Assembly (NCBI GenBank): GCA_013152575.1
Contig: JAADGB010000089.1
Span: forward strand, 1-19,249
Origin: Thermoproteota archaeon
GTDB lineage: Archaea > Thermoproteota > Thermoprotei_A > Sulfolobales > Acidilobaceae
DNA length: 19,249 nt
Direction: 5' to 3'
Position numbers and translations under genes: made by a program. The notes under the pieces are model-generated. The model was not told the origin of the DNA, made no database searches, and saw only the letters and a program-made list of their open reading frames with translations. Position 1 is the first letter of the stretch. Each line of letters begins with the position of its first letter. This document shows positions 7,298 through 14,341 of the stretch, piece after piece.

Positions 7298-9015
7298 GCC
7301 CCCTTCATCTTCATCTTCAGCATATCATAGAATACCTGGGATAGCTTCACGCTATAATCCCGCTCCTGCTTAGAGAGGTCCAGGGCCTCCACTATTTCAC
7401 TAGTCCATGTCAGAGGCAGTAAGGCTTCTGGCCTCGTTGGTCTACCCTTCCTTCCAAGTACTACGTAAACAAGCTTGCTCACAGCTCTACCGAGAGATCC
7501 CCTCGCCTCAGCAATAACCGGGAAGACGCCTTCAATCCCCACCCCGTATCTTTCCAATGACGCTATTACATCGGCAACAACCGCTATGCCTTCACTGCTC
7601 GGACTCGATATGAATAGTAACACTACTGCATCATCTTTAGACTTAGAGAGTGCCCTGCGTAACGCGATTATCACACCCTTCTCGTACTCTCTCAAGTCCT
7701 TCGTATCTATCTCGTCCCAGCCTAGGTCAATCCTGCCTCCAGAGAGGTGTACTGCGTGGGCATAGAAAAGGCTGAGATCCTTGTAGGTTTGAAGGCCTGG
7801 ATAAGGCGGATCCGTCGCTATAATGTCGTAGTCTCTGCCTGGTATATCAACGCGTGAATCACCCTGTATGAATGATGGAGGAACGATACATTCACTGGTA
7901 CCACATATTTCTGAATACGAGTTTACTACTGAGAGGAGGGTCCCTCGACCTATAGGCCTCACTCCAGGCTGTAGATCATCGGGCATATTCATGTGAGAGA
8001 AGGGGTTCAACTCCACTGGATTCTTAGGTAACCAGTAGCTTTTTACAACCATTCCTGGATTTACTTTTGCCAGTGGTTGATAGTATATCGCCAGGAGACT
8101 AGTACTAGGTGATGCTGTTGCCACTGATAGGCTCGCTTCTAGCTCACAGTTTGAAGCCTGTCTAAGGAACTCCAAGTATGAGACGTTTTGGCGCCACGTG
8201 TATAGTTTATCACTCCTTTTCCTCCCGTGTCTGTATAATCTTCTAGTCTCCTCCATTAGGGGTATTGGCACCCCACCTACTGTCTCGTTGATCCTTTGCG
8301 TGATCCTGCCCGTTTCCGTGAGGAATCTTCTCCACTTTAGACTCTCGCTATTCCGGCTTAGGAGCGATATCCATCTTCTACCATTGTTTTTATTGTATAC
8401 CTCCAGCGCGTAAGCCACGTATCCCTCTGCCTCTAGGGGTAGGCCATCGGGTAATTCAATCCTTGAAGATCTGTCCTCAAGGTCCCTGGGATCTATCCAC
8501 TTGAACCTACCATCCTTATCGAGTACTAGGATTTCCTTGGGGCCCTTCTTTCCACGCCTACTAGATATCCATTGAGGCGCTGTGCAGGGAGGACAACGTG
8601 CTAAGAGCACATGTACTATACACCAGTCATTATTACACCATAAGCCTCGAATCCTTTGCCACGTCCTATTCAACGCTCTCCATAGACATTCTTCCTTAAC
8701 TCTACATGCTCCAGTGCAGAGATCAGAGGCGCTCCGCGCGAGAGCTACAGCGTAGGGATTCACGTCTTGACCAACAGCTTCTAGCCCTAGCTTTGAGGCT
8801 TCTATTGGGATAACGCCGGACCCGGAGAATGGATCTATGAGCTTCTTACCCGTACCTAGTAATCTCACTTCTCTTACAGCGTGCTCATCGAATTCAGCTA
8901 CTCTAAGAGCTAGCTCAGGGTATGCTCCCATAGCAATTGTTAGAAAGGCTCTGACTAATGGTGCGGGTCTTCTACCCCACCATCGGAAGACCGTGGGTCT
9001 TCGGTTTGATTCCAT
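7294..9015 (-). CDS. DNA adenine/cytosine-N4 methyltransferase, Zn-ribbon DUF1156-like
   Basis: A SAM-dependent DNA aminomethyltransferase resembling COG1743 (adenine-specific methylase with Zn-ribbon). It has the family opening FRWWGRRPAPL (10-20), the SAM-binding motif DPFSGSG (61-67) and the catalytic motif DPPYPG (402-407), followed by the TYKDLSLFY segment. CPPC (141-144) is one intact half of the Zn-ribbon. At 573 residues it is shorter than many relatives of 800-1000, probably through a smaller middle region. No restriction endonuclease is adjacent, so it is an orphan methylase in this window. ATG 9015 is the only standard start but has no ribosome-binding site, while the same frame stays open upstream to about 9108 behind a GGGGAGG (see findings). 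It is divergent from APS kinase and shares its operator-like promoter. Confidence 0.85.
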   Translation of the reverse strand: MESNRRPTVFRWWGRRPAPLVRAFLTIAMGAYPELALRVAEFDEHAVREVRLLGTGKKLIDPFSGSGVIPIEASKLGLEAVGQDVNPYAVALARSASDLCTGACRVKEECLWRALNRTWQRIRGLWCNNDWCIVHVLLARCPPCTAPQWISSRRGKKGPKEILVLDKDGRFKWIDPRDLEDRSSRIELPDGLPLEAEGYVAYALEVYNKNNGRRWISLLSRNSESLKWRRFLTETGRITQRINETVGGVPIPLMEETRRLYRHGRKRSDKLYTWRQNVSYLEFLRQASNCELEASLSVATASPSTSLLAIYYQPLAKVNPGMVVKSYWLPKNPVELNPFSHMNMPDDLQPGVRPIGRGTLLSVVNSYSEICGTSECIVPPSFIQGDSRVDIPGRDYDIIATDPPYPGLQTYKDLSLFYAHAVHLSGGRIDLGWDEIDTKDLREYEKGVIIALRRALSKSKDDAVVLLFISSPSSEGIAVVADVIASLERYGVGIEGVFPVIAEARGSLGRAVSKLVYVVLGRKGRPTRPEALLPLTWTSEIVEALDLSKQERDYSVKLSQVFYDMLKMKMKGA

Positions 9016-9128
9016 CTTTATCGATAGCCTGCTTAGCTGTATCAGGAAGTCGGTGGTGATTTCCCGTTTTATCCTTCCTCCCCAATGTGTAGTTCTCGTG
9101 TTATTGGATTATAGGAGGGTTAGCGTGT

Positions 9129-9148
9129 GTTAATTATATACCATTAAC
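9129..9148. promoter_or_regulatory. Operator-like inverted repeat over the divergent methylase/APS-kinase promoter
   Basis: GTTAAT (9129-9134) and ATTAAC (9143-9148) form a perfect 6-bp inverted repeat with an 8-nt spacer. The spacer region contains TATATA, usable as box A for APS kinase (+) and, with the neighbouring bases, for the methylase (-). The same half-sites with the same spacing recur at 9954-9973. A protein bound here would block both promoters. The motif is read directly; its regulatory role is inferred. Confidence 0.5.
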
Positions 9149-9174
9149 ATTAATTGATTCCTTGGTGCACAGTG

Positions 9175-9738
9175 GTGAAGTGCCTAGAGAAAGGCTTAGT
9201 TGTTTGGCTCACCGGCCTACCCGGTAGTGGGAAAACTACGATTGCTAAGGGAGTTATGGAGAAACTAGTTGAGGAAGGCTACAGGGTTGAGTTAATTGAT
9301 GGAGACTGGGCTAGGAAGACTGTGAGCGTCGGCGCTGGCTTCACGAGAGAGGAGAGATTAAACCACTTGAGGAGGATTGCATGGATAACTAGGCTACTAG
9401 CTAGAAACGGTGTAATTGTCCTAGCGAGCTTCGTATCACCCTACAGGGAAGCAAGGAAAATGGTAGAGGAAATCGTGTCTGAAGAAGTAAGATTCCTAGA
9501 AGTCTATGTGAAAGCGAGCATAGAGGAGGTAATAAGGAGGGATCCCAAGGGATTGTACAAGAAAGCGTTGGCTGGGGAAATAAAGCACATGACTGGCATC
9601 GACGATCCATACGAGCCACCCGAGAATCCCTGGCTCGTTCTCGACACAGAGAATCAGTCGGCTAGCGAAAACATTGAAATTTTATACCAACGTCTTAAAG
9701 AAGAGTTAACTGAAATAAGGTTACTGTGTGAGGGGTAA
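9175..9738 (+). CDS. cysC: Adenylylsulfate (APS) kinase
   Basis: APS kinase phosphorylates adenosine 5'-phosphosulfate with ATP to make PAPS, the activated sulfate donor; it is cytoplasmic. The P-loop is GLPGSGKTT (14-22). The substrate-binding DGD and the GFTREERLNHLRRIA stretch follow, then SFVSPYR, DPKGLYKKA and TGIDDPYEPP, all characteristic of CysC. At about 187 residues it is a complete single-domain enzyme. GTG 9175 was chosen because GGTG at 9164-9167 lies 7 nt upstream; GTG 9172 and TTG 9154 are in-frame alternatives. It heads a cluster with two RHH proteins and ATP sulfurylase, the enzyme that makes its substrate. The next gene starts 5 nt after the stop. Confidence 0.95.
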   Translation: MKCLEKGLVVWLTGLPGSGKTTIAKGVMEKLVEEGYRVELIDGDWARKTVSVGAGFTREERLNHLRRIAWITRLLARNGVIVLASFVSPYREARKMVEEIVSEEVRFLEVYVKASIEEVIRRDPKGLYKKALAGEIKHMTGIDDPYEPPENPWLVLDTENQSASENIEILYQRLKEELTEIRLLCEG

Positions 9739-9743
9739 GGACA

Positions 9744-9947
9744 ATGAGCGAGAAGGTTAAGGTTGAGATCAGCAAGGAGGTCTACGAGAAAGCGGTTAAA
9801 CTGGCGGAGGAGGCTGGATTCCCGAGTGTTGAGGCGCTGATTGAGTTCCTGATCGAAGAGGCATCTGAGTCTACTGAGGGAGAGGAGATCTCTAAGGAAG
9901 ACGAGGAGAAGATAAAGGAGAGGTTGAGGGATCTCGGCTACATATAG
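9744..9947 (+). CDS. Ribbon-helix-helix-like small protein 1
   Basis: A 67-residue, highly charged protein that fits the ribbon-helix-helix (CopG/Arc/MetJ-like) pattern. It has a short N-terminal strand VKVEIS (5-10), a helix EVYEKAVKLAEEAG, a turn with FPSVEA and a second helix LIEFLIEEA, then an acidic tail. The tail ends EDEEKIKERLRDLGYI, closely matching the end of the second RHH protein (EDREKIIEKLKKLGYI), so the two are tandem paralogs with a shared C-terminal module. The N-terminal strand has mixed charge (K and E), unlike the Thr/Ser-rich strand of copy 2, so DNA contact may differ. ATG 9744 has GGGG and GG just upstream, overlapping the cysC stop. It is likely co-transcribed with cysC; the role is inferred as a regulator or heterodimer partner. 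Confidence 0.75.
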   Translation: MSEKVKVEISKEVYEKAVKLAEEAGFPSVEALIEFLIEEASESTEGEEISKEDEEKIKERLRDLGYI

Positions 9948-9951
9948 TCCT

Positions 9952-9983
9952 GGGTTAATTACATTTAATTAACCCTCGTTTTT
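9952..9983. promoter_or_regulatory. 9-bp inverted repeat with T-run between the two RHH genes
   Basis: GGGTTAATT (9952-9960) and AATTAACCC (9967-9975) form a perfect 9-bp inverted repeat with a 6-nt loop, followed by TTTTT (9979-9983). It contains the GTTAAT-N8-ATTAAC motif (9954-9973) found before cysC, with 16 of 20 positions identical. TTTAATTAA inside it could be box A for the second RHH gene, with a start near 9995. It may act as an operator-promoter for the RHH2-sat pair, as a terminator for cysC-RHH1, or as both. The repeat and T-run are read directly; the roles are inference. Confidence 0.5.
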
Positions 9984-10010
9984 ACCTACACAAGTACTTG
10001 GTGAAGCTTA

Positions 10011-10241
10011 TTGGTAGAGAAGGAGAAGACTAGATACACTACTGTATCCATACCCGTAACACTCTACAATAAGATCAAGAAAATCATCGAAGGGACCGGA
10101 TTCACCAGCGTTTCCCAATTCGTAGTCTACGTTCTAAGGGAAATCATAGCCGAACATGAAAGCGCGCAGCACGAGGAACCATTCAGCGACGAGGACAGGG
10201 AGAAGATAATTGAGAAGCTCAAGAAGCTCGGTTACATTTAG
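10011..10241 (+). CDS. Ribbon-helix-helix DNA-binding protein 2 (CopG-like)
   Basis: A 76-residue protein with a textbook RHH pattern: DNA-binding strand RYTTVSI (8-14), helix A VTLYNKIKKIIEG, turn TGFTSVS and helix B QFVVYVLREIIAEH. An acidic linker leads to the tail EDREKIIEKLKKLGYI shared with the neighbouring RHH protein. Proteins of this fold bind inverted repeats as dimers through the strand. TTG 10011 is supported by GGTGA at 10000-10004, 6 nt upstream. It lies between the inverted repeat at 9952-9975 and the sat gene 14 nt downstream, so autoregulation plus control of sulfate activation is the natural hypothesis. Its effector is unknown. Confidence 0.85.
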   Translation: MVEKEKTRYTTVSIPVTLYNKIKKIIEGTGFTSVSQFVVYVLREIIAEHESAQHEEPFSDEDREKIIEKLKKLGYI

Positions 10242-10255
10242 GGAGGTGATGGAAC

Positions 10256-11404
10256 ATGGTGAATAGACCGCATGGAGGAAGGCTAGTTAACCGCGTAGTC
10301 AAAGGAAGAAGGAAGGAGGCTCTACTCGAGGAGGCATTGGAGATACCAAGAATAAACATATCATATGAACGAGTCATCGACCTCCTCGATATTGCTCATG
10401 GAGCATTCAGTCCACTTGAAGGATTCCTAGTCCAAGAGGATTACCTACACGTCCTCCACGACATGAGGTTACACGACGACACTCCCTGGACAATACCGAT
10501 CATACTCGACGTCAATCCGGACGAGATAGTTGGACTGAAAGAAGGCGATGATATAGCATTATTCTACGATGACAAGCCCATTGCCCTCATGAAGATAGAA
10601 GAAGTATATGGGTGGGACAAGAAAATACATTCACAACTGGTCTATAGGACTACAGACGTCAATCACCCAGGCGTCGCGAAAACTATGGAGAGGAAAGAGC
10701 TCCTCATAGGTGGGAGAATCGATCTCCTCAACGAGCCGCCGAACAAGTTCTCAGATATCGTATTATGGCCAATAGAAACTCGGGTCCTCTTCAGAGAGAA
10801 GGGCTGGAGAACAATAGCAGCGTTCCAGACAAGAAACGTTCCCCACAGAGGCCATGAATATGTGCAGAAAGCCGCACTAACCTTCACAGACGGACTACTA
10901 ATACACCCACTACTAGGTTGGAAGAAGAAAGGAGACTACAAGGACGAAGTAATCATTAGAGCATACAAGGCCCTGATAGAACACTACTATCCAAAGAATG
11001 TAGTCGTCCTCACCGGGCTAATGATGAACATGCACTACGCTGGGCCCAGAGAAGCGATACACCATGCCATAGTACGAAAGAACTTCGGAGCAACCCACTT
11101 CATAGTAGGAAGAGACCATGCAGGAGTAGGAAACTACTATGGACCATACGAGGCATGGGAACTTTTCAACGAGTTCCCCGACCTAGGAATAACACCACTC
11201 TTCATCCGCGAAGCCTTCTATTGCAGGAAATGTGGAGGCATGGTTACTGAGAAGACCTGTCCACACACCGACCAGGACAGGTTAAAGATAAGTGGAACAC
11301 GCATAAGGGCAATGCTGAGGAAAGGCGAGATCCCACCGGAACATATGATGAGGCCTGAAGTTGCCAAGGTTATAATAGAGTTTGAGAACCCATTTGTCGA
11401 ATAG
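10256..11404 (+). CDS. sat: Sulfate adenylyltransferase (ATP sulfurylase)
   Basis: ATP sulfurylase condenses sulfate and ATP to APS and pyrophosphate, the entry step of sulfate activation; its product feeds the APS kinase upstream. The 382 residues match the archaeal/bacterial single-chain form without a fused kinase. The catalytic motif QTRNVPHRGH (191-200) holds the two nucleotide-binding His of the HxxH pair. MMNMHYAGPREAIHHA and GRDHAG (285-290) are also present. C323-x2-C326-x8-C335-x-H337 is the zinc site seen in thermophile ATP sulfurylases. ATG 10256 follows GGAGGTGAT (10242-10250), the strongest ribosome-binding site in the window, implying high expression. The order cysC-RHH1-RHH2-sat suggests one regulated unit. 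The enzyme can also run in reverse to make ATP in sulfur-oxidising pathways. Confidence 0.97.
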   Translation: MVNRPHGGRLVNRVVKGRRKEALLEEALEIPRINISYERVIDLLDIAHGAFSPLEGFLVQEDYLHVLHDMRLHDDTPWTIPIILDVNPDEIVGLKEGDDIALFYDDKPIALMKIEEVYGWDKKIHSQLVYRTTDVNHPGVAKTMERKELLIGGRIDLLNEPPNKFSDIVLWPIETRVLFREKGWRTIAAFQTRNVPHRGHEYVQKAALTFTDGLLIHPLLGWKKKGDYKDEVIIRAYKALIEHYYPKNVVVLTGLMMNMHYAGPREAIHHAIVRKNFGATHFIVGRDHAGVGNYYGPYEAWELFNEFPDLGITPLFIREAFYCRKCGGMVTEKTCPHTDQDRLKISGTRIRAMLRKGEIPPEHMMRPEVAKVIIEFENPFVE

Positions 11405-11434
11405 ACTTGCTCAGTAGCAATACGGGAGTTAGAA

Positions 11435-13306
11435 ATGGCGTTAAGAACTTGGTCCGCAGGAGCAATACTCTTTCTATTACTAGTCATCGCGATACAATCT
11501 ACTCCAACCTTCTCAGAGGCTCAGACGCTGCAGTCAACAAGCCAGCTACCAGCTCTACCAATAGTCAATGAGACTAAGATACTGACAATCCCTTTACCAG
11601 GAATTCCTTCCCCAGACGCGAGCGTCAGGATAATCGTTGGAGGACCGCCTGGATACACTATCGCTGTAGATGAGAACTTCAACGGTAAGATTGACAGCGG
11701 GGAGAAATCGGTACAAGCTTCTCTTCAGGGAGATCTTGCATATTCCATCGTAATCCCTCTTAACGCTAGTACCAGTGCTACATTGCTACAACTGGTTTCA
11801 CAGAGCGGTCGAATAAACGCTCTCATCACTATAAAGTACGGCCAACACTACGCTGCCTATAGTGCTCCCATACCAGGCCAAGTACTAATCTCGCCCCCCG
11901 TCACTGGTAAACTGGTTATCGCGCCATACAATGGAAAAGTGGTTAATGTAGCGGTTGCTGGAGAACACTATATCGTGAAGCCGGGCGAAGTACTTGAGCT
12001 ATGCAAACCCTCAAATGTAACCGTTGTTGCAGCGAACGGTAGCATCGTCGGCGTACTATACAGTTTTGACCAGGAATCATGGTGGGCAACCGAGTTAATG
12101 CCCCTGAATATGACTTCTAACCCGATAGTAGGCTTCTCGACCATGCATGCGAGTGTATTAGGAGTTAATGGTACAGTATACGGAATCATCGTCGGTGGCA
12201 GTGGCAATTATTCTGTATATAAGTTGGATAAACTAGCAACCACCAGGCCTGTTAAGGGGAAGGGAGTAGTCTTCTACGCAGTCTACTCTGCAAATCGTCT
12301 GGTAGGGATTGCTCCCGATTACCCGGGAGTAGCCTCGAGATACAAGTCTGGAGGAGCCGTGGTACTAGGGGGCAAGGGGTTCCTCGATGACAACTACCTT
12401 ATCATATCTACACGTGGATCACAATCGTTGGTTGCACTACTTGATACTGACGGGGATGGAAAATACGAGGTTTACAGCCCAGGAGACGGTGTTGGAGCCA
12501 ACTACTATTACTCCGATAACGCCAATCAAATCATGATACTATCCGATAATAATGCACCGCTGGTAATCGAGGGAGTGGATGACCCAGCACTCTATGAAGT
12601 AATATTCCCAAAGGGTGGAATTGTTACGGCAACTAACCTTTACACAACCTATAGCGGTGAAGGCTGGACGCTAAGCCTAGGCGAATCCAACGATTCTATC
12701 AACGTTACTCTAACGGTTATCCCTAGAAGCGAGTACGGCGGAATCACAGCGGGGGCTATAGCAATCTTCACCCCCGACTTCAAACCAATCCAGGGTAGCG
12801 GTAAGAAGCTTAAGCCAACCAACGACACGTTAGGCTCGCTAGTTGCAAGCACAGTGATAAACAAGACATATGCAGCGAACGGATTCTATGTAGCCTATAT
12901 GATCGTCTACCAGAATGGAGTAGGTATATCCACTATGCTCAGATCCTCGCCTCCACTATACAATTACAGAGAGTCGGAAATCCCAACGCAGCCAGCTGCC
13001 TGTAATGGTATTAAGATCGGCTTCCAACGGGTGGCGACGACTATAGCGGCGGGTCAAGGATACCCTATACCGACAAGCACTGAGCTCGATCTAAACGACT
13101 ACGCGGACCTATTCTATCAAGCATCCATTACAACTCGCACAACAACGTCGCCTACGACCACACTAAGCATAAGCGAGGTGCTAGTTAATCAAACAGTGAC
13201 TAGCAGTGAGAAACCGAGTCCTCCACTATACCTCGTCGCCGCCATTATCGCGATAGTAGTATTTGGCATTTATGCATCGTATAATATCCTTAGAAAAGAG
13301 AGGTAA
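11435..13306 (+). CDS. Large secreted, C-terminally membrane-anchored surface protein
   Basis: I do not recognise a family. The 623-residue protein begins with a Sec-type signal peptide: RTWS, a hydrophobic core AILFLLLVIAI (10-20) and a likely cleavage after SEA (about 29). A long beta-rich extracellular part with many N-x-S/T sequons follows. Then comes a Thr/Ser-rich stalk (TTRTTTSPTTT), one transmembrane helix (about 598-619) and the cytoplasmic tail RKER. This is the layout of archaeal S-layer-associated or surface-anchored proteins. Two acidic loops look like calcium sites: DENFNGKIDSGE (79-90) and DTDGDGKYE (337-345). Some segments are partly repetitive (VGGPPGYTIAVD, VGGSGNYSVYK). ATG 11435 has GGGAG about 7 nt upstream. 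It starts 31 nt after sat with no clear TATA box, so read-through from sat is possible. The function is unknown. Confidence 0.8.
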   Translation: MALRTWSAGAILFLLLVIAIQSTPTFSEAQTLQSTSQLPALPIVNETKILTIPLPGIPSPDASVRIIVGGPPGYTIAVDENFNGKIDSGEKSVQASLQGDLAYSIVIPLNASTSATLLQLVSQSGRINALITIKYGQHYAAYSAPIPGQVLISPPVTGKLVIAPYNGKVVNVAVAGEHYIVKPGEVLELCKPSNVTVVAANGSIVGVLYSFDQESWWATELMPLNMTSNPIVGFSTMHASVLGVNGTVYGIIVGGSGNYSVYKLDKLATTRPVKGKGVVFYAVYSANRLVGIAPDYPGVASRYKSGGAVVLGGKGFLDDNYLIISTRGSQSLVALLDTDGDGKYEVYSPGDGVGANYYYSDNANQIMILSDNNAPLVIEGVDDPALYEVIFPKGGIVTATNLYTTYSGEGWTLSLGESNDSINVTLTVIPRSEYGGITAGAIAIFTPDFKPIQGSGKKLKPTNDTLGSLVASTVINKTYAANGFYVAYMIVYQNGVGISTMLRSSPPLYNYRESEIPTQPAACNGIKIGFQRVATTIAAGQGYPIPTSTELDLNDYADLFYQASITTRTTTSPTTTLSISEVLVNQTVTSSEKPSPPLYLVAAIIAIVVFGIYASYNILRKER

Positions 13307-13318
13307 CTCTTAATAAGG
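13307..13318 (+). promoter_or_regulatory. Box A (TATA) for tRNA-Lys
   Basis: CTCTTAATAAGG directly follows the stop codon of the surface-protein gene. Its centre is about 37 nt upstream of the mature tRNA 5' end, which would give a short 5' leader for RNase P to remove. This is inferred from position. Confidence 0.45.
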
Positions 13319-13349
13319 CAATCCCAAGAACTCAGAATAGCCGGCGGAC

Positions 13350-13459
13350 GGGCCCGTAGCTCAGCTTGGTAGAGCGGCGGGCTCTTAGCAAGCATAAGGG
13401 GCATACGCCCCTTGGGAGAAACCCGTAGGTCCCGGGTTCAAATCCCGGCGGGCCCGCCA
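13350..13459 (+). tRNA. tRNA-Lys (anticodon CTT) with intron, CCA encoded
   Basis: All arms pair. The acceptor is GGGCCCG (13350-13356) with CGGGCCC (13449-13455), discriminator G and encoded CCA (13457-13459). The D stem is GCTC/GAGC (13359-13362 with 13372-13375) and contains the GG of the D loop. The anticodon stem is GCGGG (13377-13381) with CCCGT (13422-13426). The T stem is CCGGG/CCCGG around TTCAAAT. The anticodon is CTT at 13384-13386, followed by A37, so the tRNA decodes the lysine codon AAG. A 33-nt intron sits at the canonical 37/38 position. Mature length is 77 nt including CCA. The very GC-rich stems fit a hyperthermophile. Confidence 0.98.
13388..13420 (+). other. tRNA-Lys intron, canonical bulge-helix-bulge, 33 nt
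   Basis: The splice sites follow the archaeal hBHBh' rule. The central 4-bp helix CTCT (13382-13385) pairs with GGAG (13415-13418). The 5' bulge TAG is cut after TA, and the 3' bulge AAA is cut after AA. CAAG (13389-13392) pairs with CTTG (13411-13414) as the outer intron helix. An alternative apical hairpin AAGGGGC/GCCCCTT is also possible. Removal by the archaeal splicing endonuclease restores a normal seven-base anticodon loop. Confidence 0.93.
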
Positions 13460-13548
13460 TACCCCAACAACGGGGCTCCTAATCCTCTCCATACAACTCT
13501 ATTATTAACGCCAGTCTCAGATCCCAAGTATCATGGGAATGGACAGTT

Positions 13549-14325
13549 ATGGACGACTACCTGGTAGAAGTAGGTGAAGCTGGGAAGAAGGGGTTATTGC
13601 TAGTCAAGGGTATACCCGCTGTATACGTTAGCCATGCTAACGCATTCATATTAGCCGACCTACACTTGGGCTTCGAAGAGGTAATGGCTGATACTGGCGT
13701 CTTTCTGCCAAGAATTCAGCTCAAGACTATTCTAAAGACCATACGTGAACTATCAATGATCAAACCCTCAAGCAGGATAGTAATAGCAGGAGACGTAAAG
13801 CATTGTTTCCAAAAGCTCAGAAGGCAAGAGAGGATCGAGTTAGCCAAGCTAGTACGAGAACTCCAAAGGCTGAACTTCAAAGAGATACTGATCGTTCGCG
13901 GAAACCATGATAACTATGCAAAAACAGTCCTATCACCCCTTGGCATCGAGTTAATCGAGGACTCTCTCGACCTGGGTAAGGGAATTGTCGTGGCTCACGG
14001 TCATAAGAATGTTGAGGAGGACTACGAGTACCTGATAATGGGTCACGAGCATCCTGCATTGAAGATCTCAGTTGGAGGTGGAAGAGCGAAGTTTCCAGTA
14101 TTCCTCATCATGCCGCTGGAAAATGGTAGTGATGCCTTGATACTGCCTCCTGCAGGACCCTACCAGGTTGGAAACATAATCTCTACTGAGAGGAGGGATT
14201 ATCTCAGCCCTATCATCCAGGAGATAGGTATTCCGGAGGAGGCTCTCCCGATAGTTTTGGATGAAGATACGGGGTTAATGCCTCTCGTGCGACTATCCCT
14301 ACTCGAGGAGATTTTGGCCCTTTAG
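13549..14325 (+). CDS. Metallophosphoesterase (COG1407 type)
   Basis: A calcineurin-like phosphoesterase that uses two metal ions to cleave phosphoesters; relatives of this small archaeal family are usually annotated as ICC-like phosphoesterases. The motifs appear in order: ADLHLGFE (D37, H39), AGDVKH (D82), RGNHDN (N119, H120), VAHGH (H150, H152) and MGHEHP (H166, H168). All metal ligands are present, so the enzyme should be active. The length of 258 is usual. ATG 13549 is the first good start; upstream there is only a weak GGGA. The gene stands alone after the tRNA, and the 190-nt gap downstream holds the second candidate structured RNA. In bacteria, relatives of this group accompany DNA repair helicases, but no such neighbour is present here. 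The substrate is unknown. Confidence 0.9.
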   Translation: MDDYLVEVGEAGKKGLLLVKGIPAVYVSHANAFILADLHLGFEEVMADTGVFLPRIQLKTILKTIRELSMIKPSSRIVIAGDVKHCFQKLRRQERIELAKLVRELQRLNFKEILIVRGNHDNYAKTVLSPLGIELIEDSLDLGKGIVVAHGHKNVEEDYEYLIMGHEHPALKISVGGGRAKFPVFLIMPLENGSDALILPPAGPYQVGNIISTERRDYLSPIIQEIGIPEEALPIVLDEDTGLMPLVRLSLLEEILAL

Positions 14326-14341
14326 GTTGCTATTCTGGGAT

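Noticed and set aside
9952..9983. Purely a bacterial-type intrinsic terminator
   Set aside because: The stem plus T-run has that shape, but the arms are AT-rich, the same motif recurs over a promoter at 9129, and box A-like sequence lies inside it; a simple terminator call would hide the likelier operator role.
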